Shown here: one piece after another, positions 56,224-64,000 of the stretch
Layout of the letters: each line of letters starts with the position of its first letter
How positions within the stretch are numbered: the first letter of the stretch is position 1
Origin: Weissella confusa
GTDB lineage: Bacteria; Bacillota; Bacilli; Lactobacillales; Lactobacillaceae
Assembly: GCA_001436895.1 (NCBI GenBank)
Contig: JQAY01000002.1
Location: forward strand, 200,209 to 264,208
Length of the DNA: 64,000 nt
Reading direction: 5' to 3'
Made by a program: the position numbers and the translations under genes
Notes under the pieces: generated by a model
Database searches by the model: none
The model's input: only the letters and a program-made list of their open reading frames with translations
What the model was told of the DNA's origin: nothing

Positions 56224-57195
56224 ATGGGTAAGAATCGAGTGCCGGTGGATGCAATTCGTGACGCGATGATTTATTTCATCAAGGAACGAAACATTTCAGT
56301 TCCGGTTGTTTTGAAGACGGTTGATATTTCACGCTCACGTTTGTACGACTACTTGCAAGGTAATGGAAAAGTCAGTGCAACAACGTTGGTGAATTTGTTG
56401 ATGACGATTGGTGTGTCATTTGATGAATTGATGCTCCACATCTATATGAATAATCCTGAATTGTTGGATCCAGCAATTAAGGAACTTGGTTTGGACGCGC
56501 ACTCAGTTACGATGACGCCAACGGAAGACACGGTTTATCGTACACTTTCAATGTATGATGAGACGCGCGATGTCCGTTTGCTAGTTAACTTGGTACGTGC
56601 AATTAACTCTCAAGTGGTTGATGAAGTTGAGAAGTACCGTTTGATTGAAATGGTTCGCCCAACAATCGTTAAGTTGCTCTCATCACGTGAGTTCTATACA
56701 GCAAATGACATGTTGATGTTCGCAAACATTATTCGCCACGAACCATACAACGCAGCTAAGCTTGTCGTAAAGCAAATGTCTGATCAAGCACGCCGTATGG
56801 CTAGTCTTGAAGGATATGGGTTGATGGAGTTGGACAACTTCTCTTCAGCTGAAGTGCGTAACGTGGCTTTGTTGCACTTCCAATTGTTGATTATGGCATT
56901 GGAAAACAAGGATGATGAAACGGTTCGCAATACATTGATGTTCTTGCGTGAGTACCGTTTGCCAGCTTTGAGCACATACTTTGGCTTCGTTAAGAAGATG
57001 GCGCAAGTTGTTGAATTGTCATTGGCTGATGATGATGAAGCTGCTGAGGCGTTGTGGAATCAAGCAACTGAATCAGCAAAATTCTTGGTTGATGAACGCT
57101 TCTGGCCAATCTATTCATTCATTGCCCGCCGCTCATATAGCGAATTTTCAATTCCTGTGTTGTCATACCGTCAACACATCAATGAAGGTAAATAA
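56224..57195 (+). CDS. Helix-turn-helix regulator, Rgg-like
   Basis: 323 residues: an N-terminal XRE-type helix-turn-helix (NISVPVVLKTVDISRSRLYDYL) and an all-helical C-terminal region resembling Rgg/RRNPP peptide-binding domains, without a clear repeat count. It starts with an ATG after AAGAGG and a strong promoter region, preceded by an 11-codon ORF. The target is unknown. Confidence 0.7.
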   Translation: MGKNRVPVDAIRDAMIYFIKERNISVPVVLKTVDISRSRLYDYLQGNGKVSATTLVNLLMTIGVSFDELMLHIYMNNPELLDPAIKELGLDAHSVTMTPTEDTVYRTLSMYDETRDVRLLVNLVRAINSQVVDEVEKYRLIEMVRPTIVKLLSSREFYTANDMLMFANIIRHEPYNAAKLVVKQMSDQARRMASLEGYGLMELDNFSSAEVRNVALLHFQLLIMALENKDDETVRNTLMFLREYRLPALSTYFGFVKKMAQVVELSLADDDEAAEALWNQATESAKFLVDERFWPIYSFIARRSYSEFSIPVLSYRQHINEGK

Positions 57196-57204
57196 TAAAT
57201 ATGA

Positions 57205-57243
57205 AAAAGCACCGCAACGATTAATTTCGTTGCGGTGCTTTTG
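57205..57243. terminator. Bidirectional terminator
   Basis: AAAAGCACCGCAACG and its complement around ATTAATT, with A and T runs. Confidence 0.85.
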
Positions 57244-57249
57244 TCTGCT

Positions 57250-57696
57250 TTATGAAAGTTTTAGAACCATGTTGCGGTGTTCAATGCCGGCATCTAGGAA
57301 AACGTCACCTTCAGCTTCGAAGCCAAGCTTTTCGTAGAAACCAAGTGCTGAAACTTGGGCACCCAAATCAAGGGTGTGTACACCAGCTTCTTTGGCATCC
57401 GCAATAATTTCTTGCATAATTTTTGCAGCGTAACCGTGACCGCGGGCATCAGATAGGGTCGCGACACGTTGAATGTGCCAGTTAGAACCATCTTGGTTCA
57501 CTAAGACACGCGCTGTGGTTACTGCGTGGCTTTCGGTAAAGCCAACGTAGTGGGTTGTAGAATCATCTAAGTCGTCAATCTCTAGTTCGAGCGGTACACC
57601 TTGCTCGCCGACGAAAACGGTTTGACGGATAGCAAGCGCTTCACGGCTAAGTGCACCAGCACCGTATTCTTTACTTACAATGAGTTCATTTGACAT
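57250..57696 (-). CDS. GNAT family N-acetyltransferase (ElaA-like)
   Basis: 148 residues: LAIRQTVFVGEQGVPLELEIDDLD near the N-terminus, the acetyl-CoA loop DARGHGYAAKIMQ and LGFYEKLGFEAEGDVFLD with a conserved EHRNM. The substrate is unknown. It is the only minus-strand gene between dnaA and the window end. Confidence 0.9.
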   Translation of the reverse strand: MSNELIVSKEYGAGALSREALAIRQTVFVGEQGVPLELEIDDLDDSTTHYVGFTESHAVTTARVLVNQDGSNWHIQRVATLSDARGHGYAAKIMQEIIADAKEAGVHTLDLGAQVSALGFYEKLGFEAEGDVFLDAGIEHRNMVLKLS

Positions 57697-57875
57697 GGAC
57701 TGATCACCTCTGGGTAAATTCGTGCAACAATACTCAAACTATTTTAGCGCAAATTACGTTAAACAGAAGACTATAAGGTATGAACTTAAAAATTACGCTA
57801 TAATAGGGCAGATGCAGTCTAAATTTGGCTGATTGAAACTTAAAATCTAACGATAAAAAGAAAAGAGTGAAGTAT

Positions 57876-60047
57876 ATGAGGCATTATGGCCGTTTCAGCT
57901 GGGTAAATACCCGCTTGGGGTTTGTTTTGCTGCTGGTGGCATTGGTTTGGGCTAAAACACAGTTAGCCAATATCATGGATTTCCACTTGTATTCGGGAGC
58001 GTCGCCGGTTCAGTATGTGACGATGCTACTAAATCCGTTAACTGTATCAACATTGTTGATTGGGTTAGCGTTTTACTTCCGATCAGCAAAGTTATTTTAT
58101 CCAGTTGCGACGATTTTATATGTAGTCAACGTGCTGATGATTCAGTTGAATGTGATTTACTATCGTGAGTTCACGGACTTTATGTCAGTTGCGACGATGC
58201 TGGGTTACAACAAGGTTAACCAAGGATTGGGAGCTTCGGGTTTTGCACTAACTAATATCCATGACATTTTCTTCTGGATTGATGTGCCGATTATTATTGG
58301 GTTGTTCATCTTTAAAAAGATGCGCATTCAAAAAGAGGGCACGACGAAGTTTATGAGTTTTGCGATGACGACATTTTCGATTTTCGCATTCATGGTGACG
58401 TTGACGCTGGGTGAAGCTGATCGTCCACAATTGATTACACGTCAATTTGATAGCAACATGATGGTTAAGTATCTTGGTATTGATGCTTACACCGCATTTG
58501 ATGCAATTAAGACGCATGGTGTTTCTGAAATGCGTAAGTCAGCTAAGAAATCTGATATTGATAATGTGCTGAGTTATGTAAAGGGACACTTTGCGGATTC
58601 AAATCCACAGTATGCCGGTATCGCAAAGGGTAAGAATGTGTTTGTCATTCACTTGGAGTCGTTCCAACAATTCTCATTGAACCTAAAAATCAATGGGCAG
58701 GAAGTCACGCCAAACTTGAATGCGATTTACAATTCAAACTCAACCATTGCGTTTGATAATTTCTTTAATCAAGTTGGTCAAGGAAAGACGTCTGATGCGG
58801 AAAACATGCTGGAGACATCAACATTTGGTTTGCCACAAGGATCGTTGTTTGCCACACAAGGTAATGATCAAACGTTCCAAGCAATGCCAGCTATCCTGCG
58901 TCAAACGCAGGGTTACTCATCAGCTGTCTTCCACGGTAACAATGCTAGTTTCTGGAACCGCAGTAATGTTTATAAGAACATGGGTTACCAATACTTCTTT
59001 GATGCTAGTTACTATGACACGTCTGGTGATAAGGCGATGGGCTATGGCTTGAAGGATAAGTTGTTGTTCTATGATTCAATTCCATACCTGGAGCACATGC
59101 AACAACCGTTCTATGCCAAGTACATTACCGTTACGAATCACTTCCCATACAGTCTTGATGAACAAGATAAGGATCCGAACTTCGTGACAACGACAACCGA
59201 TTCTGACGTGGTGAATGGTTACTTTGAAACGAATCACTACCTTGACCAATCAATTGGTGAATTCTATGACTACTTGAAGAAGTCAGGGCTATACGACAAG
59301 TCAATTATTGTCTTGTACGGTGATCACTACGGTATCTCAAATTCTGAAAACAAGTCATTGGCCTCTGTATTAGGAAAGAGTGCGGATGATTGGACTGATT
59401 TTGATAATGCACAAATGCAACGTGTACCATTCATGGTAAATATTCCTGGATACACAGGTGGCGGTATTAACCACACGTATGGTGGTGAAATCGATGTGAT
59501 GCCAACGTTGCTACACTTGTTGGGTGTTGATACTAAGAATGATGTTCAACTTGGCCAAGATTTGTTGAGTACAAAGCGCGATCAGGTCGTTGCTTTCCGT
59601 GATAAGGACTTTATTACGCCAAAGTACACGGTAATCGGCGAGACAATCTATGACAACACGACAGGACAGGTCATTAGCGATCCATCAAAGCAAGTTCAAA
59701 AGGAAGTAGCAGCGGCGCGCAAGAAGGTTAATAAGCAGTTATCAATTTCTGACGATATTAATCAGAAAGACTTGCTACGTTTCTACACACCAAAGGGATT
59801 CTCTAAGGTAGATGCTTCTAAGTACAACTATGCAAATGGTTTGGGGAAGCTTGAGAACCTAGAAAACCAAAAGGGTGTTGGCTCAACTAGTCTTTGGACA
59901 GAAAACGATAATAAGACGACGCAGTCACTTTATACAACTGATGCGCCAGAAAAGGATGAACCTAGGTCAGATACGTCTCGTATCAAGCAGGTTAACCCGG
60001 ACGGTGGCGATTCGACCGATGGTGGGGATGACACACCAAACCCATAA
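57876..60047 (+). CDS. ltaS: Lipoteichoic acid synthase family protein (sulfatase fold)
   Basis: About 723 residues: five N-terminal membrane segments, then an extracellular sulfatase-like domain with Glu (HLESFQQF), the catalytic Thr in GQGKTSDAEN (around residue 308) and LYGDHYG. It polymerises glycerol phosphate from phosphatidylglycerol onto a glycolipid. The tail is Asp/Gly-rich. The ATG at 57876 with AAGAG is preferred; a GTG three codons earlier is possible. Confidence 0.92.
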   Translation: MRHYGRFSWVNTRLGFVLLLVALVWAKTQLANIMDFHLYSGASPVQYVTMLLNPLTVSTLLIGLAFYFRSAKLFYPVATILYVVNVLMIQLNVIYYREFTDFMSVATMLGYNKVNQGLGASGFALTNIHDIFFWIDVPIIIGLFIFKKMRIQKEGTTKFMSFAMTTFSIFAFMVTLTLGEADRPQLITRQFDSNMMVKYLGIDAYTAFDAIKTHGVSEMRKSAKKSDIDNVLSYVKGHFADSNPQYAGIAKGKNVFVIHLESFQQFSLNLKINGQEVTPNLNAIYNSNSTIAFDNFFNQVGQGKTSDAENMLETSTFGLPQGSLFATQGNDQTFQAMPAILRQTQGYSSAVFHGNNASFWNRSNVYKNMGYQYFFDASYYDTSGDKAMGYGLKDKLLFYDSIPYLEHMQQPFYAKYITVTNHFPYSLDEQDKDPNFVTTTTDSDVVNGYFETNHYLDQSIGEFYDYLKKSGLYDKSIIVLYGDHYGISNSENKSLASVLGKSADDWTDFDNAQMQRVPFMVNIPGYTGGGINHTYGGEIDVMPTLLHLLGVDTKNDVQLGQDLLSTKRDQVVAFRDKDFITPKYTVIGETIYDNTTGQVISDPSKQVQKEVAAARKKVNKQLSISDDINQKDLLRFYTPKGFSKVDASKYNYANGLGKLENLENQKGVGSTSLWTENDNKTTQSLYTTDAPEKDEPRSDTSRIKQVNPDGGDSTDGGDDTPNP

Positions 60048-60067
60048 TTGAATAGCTAAAGCATCTC

Positions 60068-60099
60068 AGACATCCAGTTAATTACTGGGTGTCTTTTTT
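60068..60099 (+). terminator. Terminator after ltaS
   Basis: AGACATCCAGT and ACTGGGTGTCT (one G-U) around TAATT, then TTTTTT. Confidence 0.8.
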
Positions 60100-60132
60100 T
60101 GAGAGTAAAGCGGTTTGCGCGCCTTGACATTT

Positions 60133-60149
60133 ATGTTAAATAACCTGAC
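60133..60149. promoter_or_regulatory. GlnR/TnrA-type box upstream of the MerR gene
   Basis: TGTTAAATAACCTGACA fits TGTNAN7TNACA exactly. It overlaps the spacer of a TTGACA promoter (60123). A nitrogen regulator or the MerR protein itself could bind it. Confidence 0.45.
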
Positions 60150-60184
60150 AATAATAAACGGCAAAATGAGAGGAGGGCGAGACG

Positions 60185-60637
60185 ATGACGTTTGTATCAA
60201 AGCAACAATTTCATAAGAACTTTTTGAAGTCTGAAGTGTTCCAATTTCGTATTGGTGAGTTAGCAACGATGACTGGTGTTTCGACTCGTCAACTTCGCTA
60301 TTGGGAGAGCAAGGGCATTATCTCGTCGCTTAGTCGTGATGGAGAACAAGATGCGCGTGTTTATAACTACAAAACTTATGTCGCAGTGGCCACAATCAAG
60401 AATTTCTTAGATGAAGGTTATACATTGAAGGCTGCCGTAAAGAAGAAGGAAGAGCTTGAGCAATCATGGAAGGTTTTGCATGATGTTATGAGTCGAGCTG
60501 TGCAAGGGACTGCTGAAATTGATGGCATTCCGGCGGTTGATCTGGGATTCTTTGATGCGGAACAAACACAACGCTTGTTTGCGACGGTAGATGATCAAAA
60601 CGTGGTGAAGTACCGCGTACAAACGATTGAAGAATAA
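60185..60637 (+). CDS. MerR-family transcriptional regulator
   Basis: 150 residues: the helix-turn-helix FRIGELATMTGVSTRQLRYWESKG and wing with RVYNYKTYVAV, followed by a coiled-coil region and a short effector part. It resembles GlnR in size and in having a GlnR-type box upstream, but the C-terminus is not typical, so the identification is left open. The ATG follows GAGGAGG. Confidence 0.8.
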   Translation: MTFVSKQQFHKNFLKSEVFQFRIGELATMTGVSTRQLRYWESKGIISSLSRDGEQDARVYNYKTYVAVATIKNFLDEGYTLKAAVKKKEELEQSWKVLHDVMSRAVQGTAEIDGIPAVDLGFFDAEQTQRLFATVDDQNVVKYRVQTIEE

Positions 60638-60642
60638 TGGAG

Positions 60643-60677
60643 ACGGTTTTGGTAACGATTGCCAAAACCGTTTTTTG
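60643..60677 (+). terminator. Terminator after the MerR gene
   Basis: ACGGTTTTGG and CCAAAACCGT around TAACGATTG, then TTTTTT. Confidence 0.85.
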
Positions 60678-60738
60678 CTTTAAACGTTGAAAATAACTGT
60701 TAAACTATAAGAGATATTAGAAAAGGAAACTTTAGATA

Positions 60739-61995
60739 ATGGCAGATTGGCACGGTTTTTATAAGTTGTCTTGGCGAGAGCGACTAGATAAAACGATTGA
60801 AAATAAGCAACTGACTGCTGAGCAAGTGGCTTTGATTGAAGCGCAATACGATGCAGTTGGTGAACAACAGGTTGAAAATTATCTTTACAACTTTGGAGTG
60901 CCAACGGGTTTGTTACCAGATTTGCCAGTTGATGGTCGATTGGTAACGGTACCAATGAGTACCGAAGAACCTAGCGTCATTGCGGCTGCAAGTAATGGTG
61001 CTCGCATGATGCGCGCTGGCGAAGGGGTTAAAACGACGATTCAAAGCCGCCTGCTACGTGGCCAGGTTATTTTGACTGATGTAGCAAACATGGATGCGCT
61101 ACAAGAATACGTTTCAAGTAATAACCAAGCTTTGTTGCAAGCTGCTAATGATGCCCACCCATCAATGGCCAAGCGTGGTGGTGGTGCCAAGGCGCTAACG
61201 GTAGAAGTGTTAGATGAACAAACAGCCATTGTAAATGTGTTGGTTGATCCTAAGGCAGCGATGGGGGCAAACGTTGTTAATACTATGTCTGAAGCGGTGG
61301 CTGAGAAATTAACCATTGCGGGGTATCAAGTGTTGATGGCGATTCTTTCCAACTATGCAACTGAGGCACTCGTTAAGGCACGTGTTGCAATACCGGTAGA
61401 CGCGTTGGCAACAAAGCAGGGGATGCCTGGTGCGGAAGTCGCTCGCAAAATTGCAGTTGCGAGTCATGTTGAACAATTGTCACCTTACCGAGCAGTCACG
61501 TCGAACAAAGGGTTGCTTAACGGTATTGAAGCGACTGTATTGGCAAGTGGCAACGATACGAGAGCAGTCAATGCAGCGTTGCATGCCTATGCTGCTAACA
61601 ATGGCCAATATCATGGTTTAACAAGTTGGACAGTCCAAGATGATATGTTGTTGGGTGAGACAACATTACCATTGATGCTTGGAGTTGTTGGTGGATCGAT
61701 TGGTATTGTACCAGCAGTTAAGCTGAACCATGCTTTGATGGATAATCCGACGGTTAATGAACTAACGAGTATCGTTGCAGCCGTTGGGTTGGCGCAAAAC
61801 CTGTCAGCTTTACGCGCGCTAGTCACAACAGGTATCCAAGCAGGTCACATGGCCTTGCAGGCGAAGTCGTTAGCTTTGCAGGTTGGTGCGACGACAGAAG
61901 AAGTACCTGCGCTAACAGCGCGTTTGCAACAAATTGGACAATTCAATGAAACGGTTGCCCGTGAAACGTTGGCGACATTACGTCATAGTAAATAA
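60739..61995 (+). CDS. mvaA: Hydroxymethylglutaryl-CoA reductase, class II
   Basis: 418 residues: Glu in EEPSVIAAASN, Lys in TSNKGLLNGIEA, Asp in ASGNDTRAVNA and His in QAGHMALQ form the class II catalytic set. It makes mevalonate for isoprenoid synthesis, including the undecaprenyl carrier. The start follows AAAGG. It runs with the next two genes on close spacing. Confidence 0.95.
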   Translation: MADWHGFYKLSWRERLDKTIENKQLTAEQVALIEAQYDAVGEQQVENYLYNFGVPTGLLPDLPVDGRLVTVPMSTEEPSVIAAASNGARMMRAGEGVKTTIQSRLLRGQVILTDVANMDALQEYVSSNNQALLQAANDAHPSMAKRGGGAKALTVEVLDEQTAIVNVLVDPKAAMGANVVNTMSEAVAEKLTIAGYQVLMAILSNYATEALVKARVAIPVDALATKQGMPGAEVARKIAVASHVEQLSPYRAVTSNKGLLNGIEATVLASGNDTRAVNAALHAYAANNGQYHGLTSWTVQDDMLLGETTLPLMLGVVGGSIGIVPAVKLNHALMDNPTVNELTSIVAAVGLAQNLSALRALVTTGIQAGHMALQAKSLALQVGATTEEVPALTARLQQIGQFNETVARETLATLRHSK

Positions 61996-62015
61996 GGAAT
62001 AAGAAAGAGATTATT

Positions 62016-62975
62016 ATGCAATTTTCAGAAGATACAGTTAAGCTCCTAAACCAAGTTAATCAAGTTTACCCAGGTTCAGTTGTCCTTCGCGGTTCAGGTG
62101 AAGCAACGGGTAAGTTGACACATGACCAAGTTTCAACGGATATGTTGGGAACGCGTTTGATGGTTGAGGTAACTGATGCAACCGCACCTGATTTCTCAGC
62201 AACGCAAGAATTGTTGAACATGATGTTGACGTTGAGCGGTTACCCACAAGTGTATTTCCAATTAAAGTCAGAAGATATTAATATGACGGATCAATTGATG
62301 GTTATGTCGACGTACCTTTACCAACCAGCTTTGCGTGCGATTACTTATAAGGAACAAGCTAAGCACGGTTTGGTGACGGCGGCGGTTGTAAAGGCGTTTG
62401 CGAACGGGGTCATGTCAACGTTGACGCCTGAAGCAAAGAATGATCGTTCAGAAGCAGCGCTACGTTTGTTGACGTTGTTGGATGCACGCGTCTTCATGAA
62501 TGCCGTGCCATCTGATATTGATACAGCCATTTATACGGATAGCTTTGCAGATGCCTTCCCAGAATCATGGGAAGCTGCAGGTAACATTTTTGCTACGATG
62601 AAGGTTGATGATATCAAGGACCCATTCACGGTTCACCGCGCGGTAATTGCTGCCTTCAAGGGCTTTGATGCGCAAATGATTGCTTGGAACTTGCCTGAAT
62701 TGCAAGCGCTTGAGTTCGCAACGTTGACGCCAGTACTATCAGAACGCCAATTGCGTTTGCCTTTGGCTCAAGTATTCGATATTAAGCACACAGAGATGAC
62801 AGACCGTAACACAGAAAAGTCAGCTTACGTTGGTTTGAGCAAGTCAGAAGGACAAAACAGTTTTGTTATTTCTGCACCAGATGAGAACCAACCTGAGTTC
62901 TTTAAGGCGTTGTATCAAACGCCTGTTCGTGAGGTGCTAGAACAAATCGGACAACCTTTTGTTGTGCGTCAGTAG
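62016..62975 (+). CDS. IpaB/EvcA family protein
   Basis: 319 residues, soluble, and annotated in lactic acid bacteria as IpaB/EvcA family by my recollection; the function is unknown and the name does not imply secretion. The segment SGYPQVYFQLKSEDINMTDQ is conserved-looking, and no catalytic motif is evident. It lies 20 bp after mvaA and 27 bp before the sirtuin gene, so it is probably co-transcribed. Confidence 0.7.
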   Translation: MQFSEDTVKLLNQVNQVYPGSVVLRGSGEATGKLTHDQVSTDMLGTRLMVEVTDATAPDFSATQELLNMMLTLSGYPQVYFQLKSEDINMTDQLMVMSTYLYQPALRAITYKEQAKHGLVTAAVVKAFANGVMSTLTPEAKNDRSEAALRLLTLLDARVFMNAVPSDIDTAIYTDSFADAFPESWEAAGNIFATMKVDDIKDPFTVHRAVIAAFKGFDAQMIAWNLPELQALEFATLTPVLSERQLRLPLAQVFDIKHTEMTDRNTEKSAYVGLSKSEGQNSFVISAPDENQPEFFKALYQTPVREVLEQIGQPFVVRQ

Positions 62976-63002
62976 TTACTAAATAGATAGGAGTGTCATA
63001 GC

Positions 63003-63707
63003 ATGAGTGTTAATCCAGAAATTCAAAACTTATTTGATAATGCAAAGCAGATTGTCTTTCTAACGGGTGCTGGTGTTTCAACTGCGTCAGGTATCCCCGA
63101 TTACCGCTCGAAAGGTGGCATCTATGATGATAGTGGCGTAGTTGAACGTCCAGAATATTTATTAAGCACTGATGCATTGACTAATGAACCTGAAAAGATG
63201 TATCGGTTCATGATGGACAATATGTATTTTCCGGATGCTGAGCCGAATGTGATTCATGACAAAATGGCGGCGCTAACCAAGCAAGGTCGTGCCAAGATTA
63301 TTACGCAAAATGTTGATGGTCTTCATAAGAAGGCAGGGAGTGAAGCAACAATTGAATTTCATGGATCGCTTTATGATATTTATGCTGTAACTGATGGTAA
63401 GGAAGCAACATTGGCTGAGTACATGACGAATATGCGCCGATCAGACGGTGCATTGTTGCGACCTGGGATTACGTTATATGGTGAAATTCCATTTAATGTG
63501 GAAGAAGCAGCCATGTGGGTGAACCAGGCAGATTTGATTGTTATTGTTGGGACAAGCTTTGTGGTGTATCCATTCGCTGGTCTATTACAGTACGCTAAAG
63601 CAGGGGTACCGGTACTGGCGATTAACTTAGAGCGGATTCCAGCCCCAGATCGGGTGCAACAAATTATTGGGGATGCCACAGTATTCTTTGATGAATTGCA
63701 CATATAA
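63003..63707 (+). CDS. SIR2-family NAD-dependent deacylase lacking the zinc cysteines
   Basis: 234 residues with NAD-binding GAGVSTASGIPDYRSKGGIY, the catalytic QNVDGLHKKAG and FHGS (catalytic His), and VGTSFVVYPFAGLL. The four zinc cysteines of canonical sirtuins are missing, and the whole protein has no cysteine. It may be a zinc-free deacylase or use ADP-ribosylation chemistry. The start follows TAGGAG. Confidence 0.85.
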   Translation: MSVNPEIQNLFDNAKQIVFLTGAGVSTASGIPDYRSKGGIYDDSGVVERPEYLLSTDALTNEPEKMYRFMMDNMYFPDAEPNVIHDKMAALTKQGRAKIITQNVDGLHKKAGSEATIEFHGSLYDIYAVTDGKEATLAEYMTNMRRSDGALLRPGITLYGEIPFNVEEAAMWVNQADLIVIVGTSFVVYPFAGLLQYAKAGVPVLAINLERIPAPDRVQQIIGDATVFFDELHI

Positions 63708-63715
63708 GAGCAAGT

Positions 63716-63752
63716 GAAATCGCAACCAGAATGGTTTTCTGGCTGCGATTTT
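63716..63752 (+). terminator. Terminator after the sirtuin gene
   Basis: AAATCGCAACCAGAA and TTCTGGCTGCGATTT (one mismatch) around TGGT, followed by TTATTTTG. Confidence 0.8.
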
Positions 63753-63783
63753 TATTTTGTATGAACAAAGTTTGAAGAAAGTG

Positions 63784-63812
63784 TTGACGAATCGCATAAA
63801 CATATGTAATAT
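63784..63812 (+). promoter_or_regulatory. rRNA operon promoter P1
   Basis: TTGACG and TAATAT are 17 bases apart, with AT-rich sequence upstream. Confidence 0.65.
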
Positions 63813-63894
63813 AGATTAAGTTGTTTCAGGGAAACAGCAAAACATATTTAACTTGAATAGCTAATTGATATTCAAACTTCTTTGAAAGAAATTG

Positions 63895-63923
63895 TTGACA
63901 TTCGCTTGAAAGGTTGTTATGAT
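63895..63923 (+). promoter_or_regulatory. rRNA operon promoter P2
   Basis: TTGACA and TATGAT are 17 bases apart, close to consensus, about 110 bases after P1. Confidence 0.75.
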
Positions 63924-64000
63924 ATATAAGTTGTCTGGTGAGGCAACGACGTAGGTCATTGAAAACTGAATATCGTTTCGATGAAACAAATGTGTAGGGT
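63924..64000 (+). other. Leader of an rRNA operon, 16S gene beyond the window
   Basis: The segment CATTGAAAACTGAATATCG and the closing AAATGTGTAGGGT are typical of the transcribed leader just before 16S rRNA in this group. The rRNA gene itself is not in the window. Confidence 0.7.

Overview
The window looks like the chromosomal origin region of a low-to-moderate GC lactic acid bacterium of the Leuconostocaceae, most likely Weissella. This rests on the dnaA-dnaN-yaaA-recF-gyrB-gyrA block, the divergent rpmH-rnpA-yidC cluster, tryptophan- and methionine-type T-boxes in place of classical repressors, and my recollection of protein similarity; no database was searched. Protein-coding genes fill almost all of the window. 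I saw no tRNA, CRISPR array, insertion sequence or prophage.

Layout. 1-3.2 kb: the end of guaA, an ABC-2 exporter pair and a divergent MarR regulator with shared operators. 3.4-6.5 kb: a methionine T-box driving metQ and an S9 peptidase. 6.6-13.6 kb: a cytidine-deaminase-like protein, a fused betaine/choline/ergothioneine-type ABC importer, an isochorismatase-fold protein, an unknown gene under a SAM (S-box class) riboswitch, a PEBP protein, an SLC13/ArsB-type permease and a DedA-family protein. 13.8-24.7 kb: a divergent triosephosphate-isomerase paralogue, an Mga-like regulator, a MarR/MFS drug-efflux module with three matching operators, an FMN reductase, a purine permease, several membrane proteins and rnhA. 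25-36 kb: a HAD phosphatase, ktrB, a 730-bp gene-free segment packed with DnaA boxes in front of rlmH, azlCD, a DUF368 protein, an amino-acid permease with its own T-box, and ktrA. 36-44 kb: a heme-acquisition locus made of three NEAT-domain surface proteins (the first broken by an amber codon) and an IsdE/IsdF/ATPase-type ABC importer. 44-56 kb: lepB, yidC, rnpA, rpmH, oriC, dnaA, dnaN, yaaA, recF, gyrB, gyrA. 56-64 kb: a helix-turn-helix regulator with a tiny leader ORF, ltaS, a MerR regulator, HMG-CoA reductase, an IpaB/EvcA-like protein, a cysteine-free sirtuin, and the tandem promoters and leader of an rRNA operon that starts just beyond the window.

How it fits together. Replication, gyrase, membrane insertion (YidC), signal peptidase and RNase P form the housekeeping core. 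Seven parS-like sites are spread over about 48 kb around dnaA, which implies a ParB-type partition system encoded elsewhere. Nutrient capture (Met, another amino acid, heme, betaine-like compounds, K+) is under riboswitches, T-boxes or dedicated regulators. The points most worth a second look are: a second DnaA-box cluster about 19 kb from dnaA that has more perfect boxes than the dnaA region itself; a SAM riboswitch on a protein of unknown function; the NEAT heme locus with non-sortase C-terminal anchors; and the absence of a lipobox cysteine in MetQ, the heme-binding protein and YidC, which together suggest that lipoprotein processing may be reduced or absent.
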